Source of the DNA: an uncultured Eubacteriales bacterium
GTDB lineage: Bacteria > Bacillota > Clostridia > Christensenellales > CAG-138
Assembly: GCA_900542615.1 (NCBI GenBank)
Contig: UQOG01000091.1
Span: forward strand, 1-8,032
DNA: 8,032 nt
Direction of reading: 5' to 3'
Shown here in pieces: positions 1 through 5,850 of the stretch. The notes below the pieces were generated by a model. It was not told the DNA's origin, ran no database searches, and worked only from the letters and a program-made list of their open reading frames with translations. The translations under genes and the position numbers were made by a program. How positions within the stretch are numbered: position 1 is the first letter of the stretch; every line of letters begins with the position of its first letter.

Positions 1-81
1 AAGGCCCCACGGCCCGACGCAGCGCGACCTTTGCGAACTGCATTGCGGCCCCCGAACCCCCAAGGGTTTTTCGACAGGCTG

Positions 82-119
82 AAGCGGGAGCCGGAGGCAA
101 AAGCCTCCGGCTCCCGCTT
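82..119. terminator. Terminator-like hairpin downstream of galM
   Basis: A perfect 17-bp GC-rich stem (82-98 with 103-119) closes on an AAAA loop. On the plus strand it runs into TTTT (118-121), giving the better terminator signature in that direction, for any gene arriving from the left. On the minus strand the T tract is only TT, so its use as the galM terminator rests on stem stability. It may act in both directions. The bases to its left (1-81) show no gene. Confidence 0.65.
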
Positions 120-161
120 TTCAGCGCGCTTTGCGCGCCCGCCGCCCCCCCTGGGCCGCTG
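118..161. repeat. Hairpin repeat module, copy A
   Basis: This stretch begins with the TTTCAG that follows the terminator stem. It contains a GCGCGC-TTT-GCGCGC hairpin (124-129 with 133-138), then GCCGCCCCCCC and GGGC(C)GCTG. A closely similar module lies at 5485-5527, also directly after a long GC hairpin. The two differ at a paired position in a compensating way (C125-G137 here, G-C in the other copy). Confidence 0.55.
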
Positions 162-184
162 CGGTCACCAAAGACCCAGGGGGG
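146..184. other. Stem-loop just downstream of galM
   Basis: A perfect 10-bp stem pairs CCCCCCTGGG (146-155) with CCCAGGGGGG (175-184). The 19-nt loop holds a further CCG/CGG mini-stem (156-164). It lies 13 nt beyond the galM stop codon and is the first of three consecutive hairpins met by the galM transcript. It may protect the 3' end or help termination; the sequence alone does not decide. Confidence 0.5.
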
Positions 185-197
185 AAAGGGGCAGGGC

Positions 198-1226
198 CTA
201 ATCCGCCCGGGTGAAGGCGTACACCGTCTCCCGGACGTAGGGGATGCCGGGCAGCAGCAGGGCGCTGGGGAAGTTGGGATGGTTGGGTGCATCGGGATAG
301 TTCTGGGTCTCCAGGCAGAAAGCGTCGTATTGGCCATAGGCCGCGCCGCCTTTGCCGGTCTCCTTTAGGAAGTTGCCGGTGTAGAGCTGTACGCCGGGCT
401 GGTCGGTCAGCACCTCCATGCCGATGCCCGTCCGGGGGCAATAGACCCGGGCAACCAGCCGCCGGCCCTGGCCGGGCAACACGTAGTTGTGGTCAAAGCC
501 CTTGGTGGCGGCCAGGGAAGCATGGCCGATATCCTGGCCGATGGGCTTTGGGGCGGTGAAATCCAGGGGCGTATCCTTGACCGGCAGAATGCGGCCGGTG
601 GTGTGCATGGTATCGTCGGTCTCCGTGTAGGCATCCCCCAGGATGGTCAGGGTATGATCCAGGATCTGGCCGTTGCCTTGGCCCGCCAGGTTAAAATAGC
701 AGTGGTTGCTCAGGTTCACCACGGTGGGCATGTCCGTTTCCGCCTGATAGGTGATCCGCAGGCTGTTGTCCGGCAGCAGGGTGTAGGTGACCTCCGCCTG
801 CAAATTGCCGGGGAAGCCCGCCTCCCCGTCCGGGGAGGTGCGGCGCAGGGCCAGGGTATCCCCCCGGACCTGGGCTGCCCAAAGATACCGGTCAAAGCCC
901 TGGGGCCCGCCATGGAGACACTTGTCCCCCTCGTTGGGGGTGACGGATATGGTTTTGCCCATCAGGGGGAAGCTGGCGCCGCAGATCCGGTTGGCATAGC
1001 GGCCCAGGGAGGCGCCCAAATGGGCGTTCCCTTGCAAATAGCCCGCCAGATCGTCGTAGCCCAGGGAAACGTCCACCAGCGCGCCGTTACGGTCCGGCAC
1101 GCACAGGGCCTGGATGACGCCGCCATAATCCAGGATATCCGCATAGGCACCCTGCTGATTTTCCAGCCGATAGCGGGTGACGGCCCGGCCATCGGGCAAT
1201 GTACCAAAAGGATGGAGGGTGATCAT
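198..1226 (-). CDS. galM: Aldose 1-epimerase (galactose mutarotase)
   Basis: Cytosolic enzyme interconverting the alpha and beta anomers of hexoses such as galactose and glucose. At 342 residues it has the usual family length and no signal peptide. Family motifs are in order: GRYANRI at 75-81, LHGG at 104-107 with substrate-binding His105, NLSNHCYFNLAG at 171-182 with the presumed catalytic acid His175, GFDHNY around Asp245, and LETQNYPDAPN with the presumed catalytic base Glu306. These roles come from characterised GalM proteins. The ATG at 1226 is supported by AAAGGAG (1236-1242), nine bases upstream. The gene follows glmS by 17 nt on the same strand with no visible terminator between, so co-transcription is likely. 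No Leloir-pathway partners (galK, galT, galE) are present, so a role in galactose use in particular is not shown. Some family members act on other sugars. Confidence 0.96.
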   Translation of the reverse strand: MITLHPFGTLPDGRAVTRYRLENQQGAYADILDYGGVIQALCVPDRNGALVDVSLGYDDLAGYLQGNAHLGASLGRYANRICGASFPLMGKTISVTPNEGDKCLHGGPQGFDRYLWAAQVRGDTLALRRTSPDGEAGFPGNLQAEVTYTLLPDNSLRITYQAETDMPTVVNLSNHCYFNLAGQGNGQILDHTLTILGDAYTETDDTMHTTGRILPVKDTPLDFTAPKPIGQDIGHASLAATKGFDHNYVLPGQGRRLVARVYCPRTGIGMEVLTDQPGVQLYTGNFLKETGKGGAAYGQYDAFCLETQNYPDAPNHPNFPSALLLPGIPYVRETVYAFTRAD

Positions 1227-1243
1227 GGTGGAAGGCTCCTTTC

Positions 1244-3070
1244 TTATTCTACGGTAACGGATTTGGCCAGGTTCCGGGGCTTATCGATGTCGCAGCCCTT
1301 GAGCAGGGCCACATAGTAGGCGAACAGCTGAAGGGGGATCACCGCCAGGGAAGGCGCCAGCAGGGGGTCTGCCTTGGGCAGCCAGACCACATGGTCCGCC
1401 GCCTCCTCCACCTGGGGTTGGCCTTCCTCCGCCAGGGCCAGAACGATGGCGCCCCTGGCCTTGACCTCCCGGATGTTGCTGACCATCTTTTCCCGCAGGG
1501 GCCCATAGGTACAAAGGGCCACCACCAGGGTGCCCGGCTCCACCAGGGAGATGGTGCCGTGCTTGAGCTCGCCGGCGGCATAGGCTTCGGAATGGATGTA
1601 GGAAATTTCCTTAAGCTTTAGGGAGCCTTCCAGGGCGATGGCCCAGTCCACGTTCCGGCCGATGAAGAAGATGTCCTTGCAGCCGAAATACAGGGAGGCC
1701 AGATATTTGAGCTGCTCCTGTCCCTGGAGCATATGGGCGGCCAGCTCGGGCAGGGCGTCTAGGGCGGCGATGGCATCCGATAAGGCCTGGGGGGAAAGGG
1801 CGTCCTTGCATTGGGCCATATAGAGGGCCACCAGATAGCATACCGCCAGCTGGGCGCTATAGGCCTTGGTGGTGGCCACGGCGATCTCCGGGCCCGCCCA
1901 GGTATAAATCACGTCCTGGCTTTCGTTGGCGATGGAGCTGCCTACCACGTTGACGATGGACAATACCTTGCTGCCCCGGCGCTTGGCTTCCCGCAGGGCA
2001 AAGAGGGTGTCCAAGGTCTCGCCGCTCTGGCTGATGACGATGGTGATGGTATGGGGGGTGATGATGGGATCGATGTAGCGGAATTCAGAGGCCAGCTCCA
2101 CGCACACCGGCACCCGGGTCAGCTTTTCGATGTAGGTGCGGGCCACGTGGCCCACATGGCTGGCGGAGCCGCAGGCTACGATATAGACCCGGTCGCAATC
2201 CCGGAAATCCTCCGGGGTGATATGCTTGAGCGCCAGCTGGATCTGGCCGTCCCGGATCCGGGGGCGCAGGGTATCCCGCAGCACCCGGTCCTGCTCCATG
2301 ATCTCCTTGAGCATAAAGTGGGCATAGCCGCCCTTTTCCGCTGCGCCGGGGTCCCAATCCACATGCTGGACCGGCTTTTCCACCGGGTCCCCATAGCGGT
2401 CGAATACCTGGACCCGGTCCCGGCGGATCACCGCCAGCTCATATTCGTCCAGCCGCAGGATGTCCCGGGTATGCTTCAGCAGGGCCGGGATATCCGAGGC
2501 AATGAAGTTTTCCCCCTGGCCCAGCCCCACGATCAACGGGCTATCCTTGCGCACGGCGATGATCTGATCCGGATGGTCCTTGAAGATGATGCCCAGGGCA
2601 AAGGAGCCGGTCAAAAGGTTTACGGCCTCCCGCACCGCCTGCACCGGGTCCCCGTGATAGCAATGGTCGATCAACTGGGCGGCGATCTCCGTATCGGTCT
2701 GGGAGGCGAAGGAATAGCCCTTTTCCGTAAGGAATTCCCGCAGCTCCATATAGTTTTCCACGATGCCGTTGTGCACCAACGCCACCCGGCCGCCTTGGCT
2801 CAGGTGGGGGTGGGAATTCACGTCGCTGGGCTCCCCATGGGTGGCCCAACGGGTATGCCCCACGCCGATATGGCCGGGCAGCTGGGCGCCTTCCTGGGTC
2901 ATGTCCCGGAGCACTTGGAGCCGGCCCCGGGCCTTTGCCACCTGGATGCTTCCATTTGCGGCCACGCAGATGCCGCTGGAATCATAGCCCCGGTATTCCA
3001 GCTTATGCAGGGCCTCCAATAACAACGGCGCCGCTTCCTTCGGGCCCACATAGCCCACGATTCCGCACAT
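1244..3070 (-). CDS. glmS: Glutamine--fructose-6-phosphate aminotransferase (isomerizing)
   Basis: Converts fructose-6-phosphate and glutamine to glucosamine-6-phosphate and glutamate, the first committed step to UDP-GlcNAc for peptidoglycan. The 608 residues match the family length. The N-terminal glutaminase domain begins MCGIVGYVG, with Cys2 as the nucleophile after Met removal; GHTRWATHGE (71-80), HNG (100-102) and SQTDTE (123-128) form the glutamine site. Two SIS sugar-isomerase domains follow: CGSASHVG (300-307) and ISQSGET (346-352) in the first, then KLKEIS with Glu488 and GELKHG with His504. The C-terminal DKPRNLAKSVTVE supplies the lysine (603) expected at the active site. Nothing is missing. 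The start is fixed by the conserved Cys2 and by AGGAGG (3081-3086) ten bases upstream. It is probably the first gene of an operon with galM. No glmS ribozyme is visible in its leader. Confidence 0.98.
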   Translation of the reverse strand: MCGIVGYVGPKEAAPLLLEALHKLEYRGYDSSGICVAANGSIQVAKARGRLQVLRDMTQEGAQLPGHIGVGHTRWATHGEPSDVNSHPHLSQGGRVALVHNGIVENYMELREFLTEKGYSFASQTDTEIAAQLIDHCYHGDPVQAVREAVNLLTGSFALGIIFKDHPDQIIAVRKDSPLIVGLGQGENFIASDIPALLKHTRDILRLDEYELAVIRRDRVQVFDRYGDPVEKPVQHVDWDPGAAEKGGYAHFMLKEIMEQDRVLRDTLRPRIRDGQIQLALKHITPEDFRDCDRVYIVACGSASHVGHVARTYIEKLTRVPVCVELASEFRYIDPIITPHTITIVISQSGETLDTLFALREAKRRGSKVLSIVNVVGSSIANESQDVIYTWAGPEIAVATTKAYSAQLAVCYLVALYMAQCKDALSPQALSDAIAALDALPELAAHMLQGQEQLKYLASLYFGCKDIFFIGRNVDWAIALEGSLKLKEISYIHSEAYAAGELKHGTISLVEPGTLVVALCTYGPLREKMVSNIREVKARGAIVLALAEEGQPQVEEAADHVVWLPKADPLLAPSLAVIPLQLFAYYVALLKGCDIDKPRNLAKSVTVE

Positions 3071-3154
3071 ATGGTTGAGTCCTCCTAAAAATTGTAATGC
3101 AAACGCTGCGCAATAGGGAAAGGGATCTCGCGCGAAAGGGAAGGTTTCCCCTCT

Positions 3155-3189
3155 ATTTTACTATATTCCCCACAAGAAATAAAATGAAA
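3155..3189 (-). promoter_or_regulatory. Probable glmS promoter region
   Basis: The 134-bp gap between the kinase stop and the glmS start contains an AT-rich stretch with overlapping minus-strand -10 candidates. One is TATAGT (3165-3160) with a weak -35 TTTCAT 18 bp upstream. The other is TAAAAT (3160-3155) with TTTATT 17 bp upstream. Neither -35 is good. The resulting leader would be about 75-80 nt. No terminator is visible between the kinase gene and here, so some read-through from the kinase is also possible. Confidence 0.38.
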
Positions 3190-3204
3190 GTTTCCGCTTG
3201 CTCG

Positions 3205-4629
3205 CTACAAAGGCAGGGTAAATCGGAATAATGCCCCGCCCTCCGGCAGGTTTTCGCCGGAAATTTCCCCGCCATGGGCCTTGACGATGCTGGCGCATAT
3301 GGATAGCCCCAGCCCCATGCCCCGCCGGGCGTCGCCGTTTCCCTCCGCCGGGCCCCCCTCAAAGAGCCGGCTTAATCGTTCTGGCGGGATGCCTTTGCCG
3401 TGATCCCGTACTGTGAATACCGCATCCTTGCCCACTTGGGATAGCTCCACCTGGATGGGCGCTTGGCTTTGGCTATGATAGATGGCGTTTTCCATCAGGT
3501 TGATGAGGGTTTGCTCAATGAGCGTGGCGTCCATGGGCACCATCAGCAGCTCCGCCGGAGCTTTTACAGACAGGGCCTGGCCGGGAAAACGCCGGCGAAT
3601 CTGGCCCACAGCCTCCGCCAATACCTCTTCCGCCATTTCCGGCGCCTTGCGTATGGCGGTAGGCCCCTGGGTGATCCGGGTGACGGACAGCAGGTTTTCC
3701 ACCATGCGGATCAGCCACTGGGTATTCTCCCGGATATCCCCGGAAAGCTGGGCTCGATCCTCGGGGCTCAAGGCTTCCCCGCTTTCCGCCAGCACCCCCG
3801 CCGCCCCGGAAATGCTGGTAAGGGGGGTGCGCAGATCATGGGAAATGGCCCGCAATAGGTTGGAACGCAGCCGCTCCGTCTCCGCCTCCAAGGCCGCCCG
3901 GTTCCGCTCTCGGGCCAGCAGCAGGTTTTCTTCCACCAGGGCCCATTGGGCTGCGAACAGCCGCAGCAGCTGCGCCGTTTGGGGCCGCTGGGCCAGGGCC
4001 CCGCCGTCCTCCACCCCAAAGGCGCCGCTTGCCCGGCCCCCTACCTGCACCGGCAGCAAAAAAGCCGTGGCCGGCGGTTCCTGGCCTTGGGGGAAGTATT
4101 GGACTGGAAAGCCGCAGGCCCGTTCCATCCAATCCGATACCACGCCGGTGACCATCTCCTCCTCCCGCAGGGCTAATAGCCGGTTGGTCATGGCGTGGAG
4201 GGCCTGGGTATCCCGCTGGCTCCGCTGGGCCCGTTCCGCCTGGTACCGGTAAGCCGCCATGATGGAGCAGGTCAGAAACGACGTGCAGAACAAAAGCGCA
4301 AAGGTGAAGGGATAGCCCGTTTGGGTGAAATTGAAGGCCAAATACGGCCACATGAAAAAGTAATTTACCCCCAGCACCCCCAGCACGGAGGCGATGGCGC
4401 TATAAAAATACCCCGGCGTTACGCAGGCCACCAGCATCACCGCCAGGGTATAGATCACGGAGATATTGCCGTTCTTTGCGAAAAATAGATTCATCACCAG
4501 GGAAAAAAGCGTGGCCGCGCCCATGATCCCCAGCATTTGCAGCAGCGGCTTCCAGGTGGGCCGGAAATGCCGCATCTCCGCCTTCAGATCCCTGAAATAT
4601 TGATGTAGTATGCCCGCTAATACCCCCAT
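3205..4629 (-). CDS. Short KdpD-type membrane sensor histidine kinase
   Basis: Predicted inner-membrane kinase of a two-component system, 474 residues. Four hydrophobic segments (roughly 30-50, 55-71, 75-95, 107-127) match the DUF4118 four-helix region of KdpD. A GAF-like linker (about 140-235) and a short coiled stretch follow. The kinase core has the H-box SHDLRTPL with phospho-acceptor His264, N-box NLMENA (377-382), G1 box DHGKGIP (409-415) and G2 box GMGLGL (437-442). All catalytic motifs are intact. The large cytoplasmic KdpD sensor and universal-stress-protein domains that precede the helices in full-length KdpD (about 900 residues) are absent, so the signal need not be potassium. The ATG at 4629 is chosen because AGGAGGT (4635-4641) sits five bases upstream. 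The KdpE-like regulator at 5851 is the likely partner, on the opposite strand about 1.2 kb away. Confidence 0.93.
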   Translation of the reverse strand: MGVLAGILHQYFRDLKAEMRHFRPTWKPLLQMLGIMGAATLFSLVMNLFFAKNGNISVIYTLAVMLVACVTPGYFYSAIASVLGVLGVNYFFMWPYLAFNFTQTGYPFTFALLFCTSFLTCSIMAAYRYQAERAQRSQRDTQALHAMTNRLLALREEEMVTGVVSDWMERACGFPVQYFPQGQEPPATAFLLPVQVGGRASGAFGVEDGGALAQRPQTAQLLRLFAAQWALVEENLLLARERNRAALEAETERLRSNLLRAISHDLRTPLTSISGAAGVLAESGEALSPEDRAQLSGDIRENTQWLIRMVENLLSVTRITQGPTAIRKAPEMAEEVLAEAVGQIRRRFPGQALSVKAPAELLMVPMDATLIEQTLINLMENAIYHSQSQAPIQVELSQVGKDAVFTVRDHGKGIPPERLSRLFEGGPAEGNGDARRGMGLGLSICASIVKAHGGEISGENLPEGGALFRFTLPL

Positions 4630-4662
4630 ACCGCACCTCCTCGCTTGATGTGTCTCATCCCT

Positions 4663-4692
4663 ATTTTGCCACACCTACCCCCCTTTTGCCAA
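4663..4692 (-). promoter_or_regulatory. Predicted sigma-A promoter of the histidine kinase gene
   Basis: On the minus strand, TTGGCA (4692-4687, five of six matches to TTGACA) is followed after 18 bp by CAAAAT (4668-4663). The bases TGG directly precede this -10 box and give it an extended -10 element. Transcription would start near 4656, leaving a leader of about 27 nt that contains the AGGAGGT ribosome binding site. This also argues against a longer reading frame starting at 4674. Confidence 0.5.
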
Positions 4693-4710
4693 GGGTGCTA
4701 CGCGCACGGC

Positions 4711-4779
4711 GGCCCTACGCGGGCGGCGATAGTCGCGCAACAGCGGCTGTTGGCGGCTTGCGGCAGTCGCCCGCGGCGG
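4711..4779. repeat. 69-bp direct repeat, copy 1
   Basis: About 63 of 69 bases match copy 2 at 5164-5232, in the same orientation, 453 bp away. The unit folds on itself. An outer 8-bp stem pairs CGCGGGCG (4718-4725) with CGCCCGCG (4768-4775). Inside are GCGA-TAG-TCGC (4726-4736) and CAACAG-CGG-CTGTTG (4738-4752). Confidence 0.8.
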
Positions 4780-4793
4780 GGCGGATGAAGCCG

Positions 4794-4842
4794 CCGCTGC
4801 CCGTAGGGCATGGGCAGCGGCTTTGCCCGAGGGGCGGAGCCG
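4794..4842. other. Two adjoining stem-loops
   Basis: CCGCTGCCC (4794-4802) pairs perfectly with GGGCAGCGG (4812-4820) over 9 bp with a 9-nt loop. It shares three bases with a second stem, CGGCTTTGCCC (4818-4828) with GGGCGGAGCCG (4832-4842), of 11 pairs including two G-T wobbles and a GAG loop. The two could be alternatives or stack. There is no T tract, so neither looks like a terminator. Confidence 0.6.
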
Positions 4843-4910
4843 TTGCCGTGCCCCTTCCTGATAGCGTTTCACGGGCCAGGCCCCTCGTCGCCGCGGACTC
4901 CATCCGCTTG

Positions 4911-4937
4911 GCCCCGGTAAAATTCCTTTACCGGGGC
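4911..4937. other. Perfect 11-bp hairpin
   Basis: GCCCCGGTAAA (4911-4921) pairs exactly with TTTACCGGGGC (4927-4937) around a 5-nt ATTCC loop. No T run follows on either strand, so it is not a typical intrinsic terminator. It stands alone between the paired stems on its left and the nested inverted repeat on its right. Confidence 0.7.
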
Positions 4938-4963
4938 TTCGCTCATTCCGTCGCGGCTCCAGT

Positions 4964-5127
4964 GGGGCATGGGACAGGGGCGGGTACGCCCTGTCTTTAC
5001 GGCCCTGCTGCCCCCAGGCATTGTTGTCGTCGGTCGGCGTAGGCACCGGCTACGCGCTCCCTCCTCCGCCGCGCCTGGGGGCAGCATGGCCGCAAATCCA
5101 GAACACACAGCCCCTGCCCCATGCCCC
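4964..5127. repeat. 164-bp nested inverted repeat
   Basis: Three concentric sets of arms share one centre region. The outer arms, GGGGCATGGGACAGGGGC (4964-4981) and 5110-5127, match at 17 of 18 positions. The middle arms, 5001-5019 and 5073-5091 (core TGCTGCCCCCAGGC), match at 18 of 19. The inner stem GCGTAG/CTACGC (5037-5042 with 5050-5055) has a 7-nt loop. Such a structure could form a long branched hairpin in RNA or a cruciform in DNA. No coding capacity is evident. Confidence 0.75.
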
Positions 5128-5163
5128 CCGGAAAAAGGCACGCTCCCTTTCGCCTGCTCGGTT

Positions 5164-5232
5164 GGCCCTACGCGGGCGGCGAGATTCGCGCAACAGCGGC
5201 TGTTGGCGGCCTACGGCGGTAGCCCGCGGCGG
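5164..5232. repeat. 69-bp direct repeat, copy 2
   Basis: This is the partner of the copy at 4711-4779. The differences mostly spare the paired bases. The GCGA/TCGC stem is kept while its loop changes from TAG to GAT, and the CAACAG/CTGTTG stem is identical. The outer stem is shortened to 7 bp (CGCGGGC 5171-5177 with GCCCGCG 5222-5228). It sits 36 bp beyond the right arm of the nested inverted repeat, so the two direct repeats flank that structure. Confidence 0.8.
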
Positions 5233-5254
5233 AAGAGGGCTGCTGTCGCCTTGG

Positions 5255-5305
5255 GGTAGCTGTTTCGCGACGGCTCGCGGTCGCTACCACCTTTTTTCGG
5301 GTGGT
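5255..5305. other. Nested hairpin followed by an overlapping T-loop hairpin
   Basis: GGTAGC (5255-5260) pairs with GCTACC (5283-5288). Inside it CGCGA (5266-5270) pairs with TCGCG (5275-5279). The end of this stem overlaps another hairpin, ACCACC (5286-5291) with GGTGGT (5300-5305), whose loop holds six T residues. The overlap means the last two stems are mutually exclusive, at least in part. Confidence 0.5.
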
Positions 5306-5398
5306 GGACGGGGCGTGGCTAGGTTAGATGAAAGGCCTGGCTTTAGCATTGCCTTTTTGGCGTTGGCGGAAAACCCGGCGGAGGGGGGGGCGGCGGCG

Positions 5399-5444
5399 TT
5401 TGGCGGCCGGGGGCGGCCCGCAGGACTGCCCCCGGCCTGCCAAA
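5399..5444. other. Long imperfect hairpin
   Basis: TTTGGC (5399-5404) pairs with GCCAAA (5439-5444), and the adjoining GGCCGGGGGC (5405-5414) pairs with GCCCCCGGCC (5428-5437). This gives 16 bp with a single bulged T at 5438 and a 13-nt loop. Two bases separate it from the next hairpin. There is no T tract directly after either end. Confidence 0.6.
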
Positions 5445-5446
5445 CA

Positions 5447-5487
5447 AAAGAGCGCGCCCGGGGCCCTTGGCCCCGGGTACGCTCTTT
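5447..5487. terminator. Terminator-like hairpin with T tract on the minus side
   Basis: AAAGAGCG (5447-5454) pairs with CGCTCTTT (5480-5487), and CCCGGGGCC (5457-5465) pairs with GGCCCCGGG (5469-5477). A 2-by-2 internal loop separates the stems, and the apical loop is 3 nt. Read on the minus strand the stem ends in TCTTTTGTTT, a reasonable terminator tail; on the plus strand it ends in CTCTTTC. No gene on either strand clearly needs it here, so it may belong to the repeat element or insulate transcription. Confidence 0.5.
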
Positions 5488-5527
5488 CAGGGCGCTTCGC
5501 GCCCAGCCGCCGCCCCCCCGGGCGCTG
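5485..5527. repeat. Hairpin repeat module, copy B
   Basis: This is the second copy of the module at 118-161: TTTCAG, then GGGCGC-TTC-GCGCCC (5490-5495 with 5499-5504), then GCCGCCGCCCCCCC and GGGCGCTG. As at copy A, it begins at the 3' foot of a long GC hairpin. Pair 2 of the small stem is G5491-C5503, against C125-G137 in copy A. Confidence 0.55.
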
Positions 5528-5744
5528 GGATTTTGCACCGCCGCCCCGGCGGGGAAGGCAGGGAGGGAAGCCAGGGCGTTCCGCAGGCCCTGGAATGGCG
5601 GAGGTAGGGCCAGGGCTTAGCGGATTGTTACGGTTTTGTAAAGCGGTTTTCTTATGGCCCGAAAGGCTGTACCTTGATTTTCTCGGGAACAAGGGACGAA
5701 TCTATAAGCTGCGTTTATGGTGTGCAGGGATTCCTTAGCGGGAT

Positions 5745-5772
5745 TTTAACAATACAAGCCCCTAGTTTAACA
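5745..5772. promoter_or_regulatory. TTTAACA direct repeat upstream of the response regulator
   Basis: TTTAACA occurs at 5745-5751 and again at 5766-5772, exactly 21 bp apart, or about two helical turns. It lies just upstream of the predicted promoter. OmpR/KdpE-family regulators bind direct repeats on one DNA face, so this is a candidate autoregulatory site. Two 7-mers in AT-rich DNA can also arise by chance. Confidence 0.3.
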
Positions 5773-5784
5773 TCTTCTTGGCGG

Positions 5785-5815
5785 TTGCGGTGTATATAAT
5801 GTAATCATTATAATG
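5785..5815 (+). promoter_or_regulatory. Response regulator promoter with overlapping palindrome
   Basis: Two TATAAT hexamers occur at 5795-5800 and 5809-5814. The second has TTGCGG (5785-5790) 18 bp upstream and would start transcription near 5821, about 30 nt before the ATG. The first has no clear -35 at a proper distance. An 18-bp inverted repeat, TATAATG-TAAT-CATTATA (5795-5812), covers the first hexamer and part of the second. A protein bound there would block the promoter, so it is a candidate operator. Confidence 0.5.
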
Positions 5816-5850
5816 AGGGAGGATCGGGAATTCCAGAAAGGGGACAAGCC

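Larger units (their letters stand above)
4693..5740. other. Gene-free GC-rich spacer dense in stem-loops
   Basis: No credible gene was found here. Open frames across it are rich in Pro, Arg, Ala and Gly, match no family I recognise, lack convincing ribosome binding sites, and run straight through hairpins. The stretch to about 5600 is extremely GC-rich; the last part becomes more AT-rich. It contains direct repeats (4711-4779 and 5164-5232), a nested inverted repeat (4964-5127), and stem-loops at 4794-4820, 4818-4842, 4911-4937, 5255-5288, 5286-5305, 5399-5444 and 5447-5487. A 7-bp stem pairs 5571-5577 with 5587-5593. I see no transposase, no obvious target-site duplication and no CRISPR pattern. 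It could be a cluster of dispersed palindromic elements or a structured non-coding RNA; strand and boundaries are unknown. Confidence 0.7.

Noticed and set aside
1..81. tRNA or coding sequence at the left edge
   Set aside because: I see no cloverleaf, no TTCGA-type T-loop in a proper setting and no supported reading frame.
1811..3022. 403-codon open frame antisense to glmS
   Set aside because: This is a shadow of the well-supported glmS gene, produced by GC-rich codon use. The protein is unlike any family I recognise.
4630..4674. Longer histidine kinase start at 4674 (15 more residues)
   Set aside because: It lacks a ribosome binding site and would begin within the predicted promoter. The ATG at 4629 has AGGAGGT five bases upstream.
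4711..5232. CRISPR array
   Set aside because: There are only two repeat copies, 453 bp apart, with internal structure. There is no regular spacer pattern and no cas gene.
5021..5620. Long plus-strand open frame of 199 codons in the repeat block
   Set aside because: The product is Arg/Pro/Ala-rich low complexity, there is no good ribosome binding site, it crosses several hairpins, and frames on the opposite strand are equally open, as expected of GC-rich non-coding DNA.
5328..5738. 136-codon plus-strand frame near the response regulator
   Set aside because: It runs through three hairpins and the repeat module, has a basic low-complexity product and no recognisable domain or ribosome binding site.
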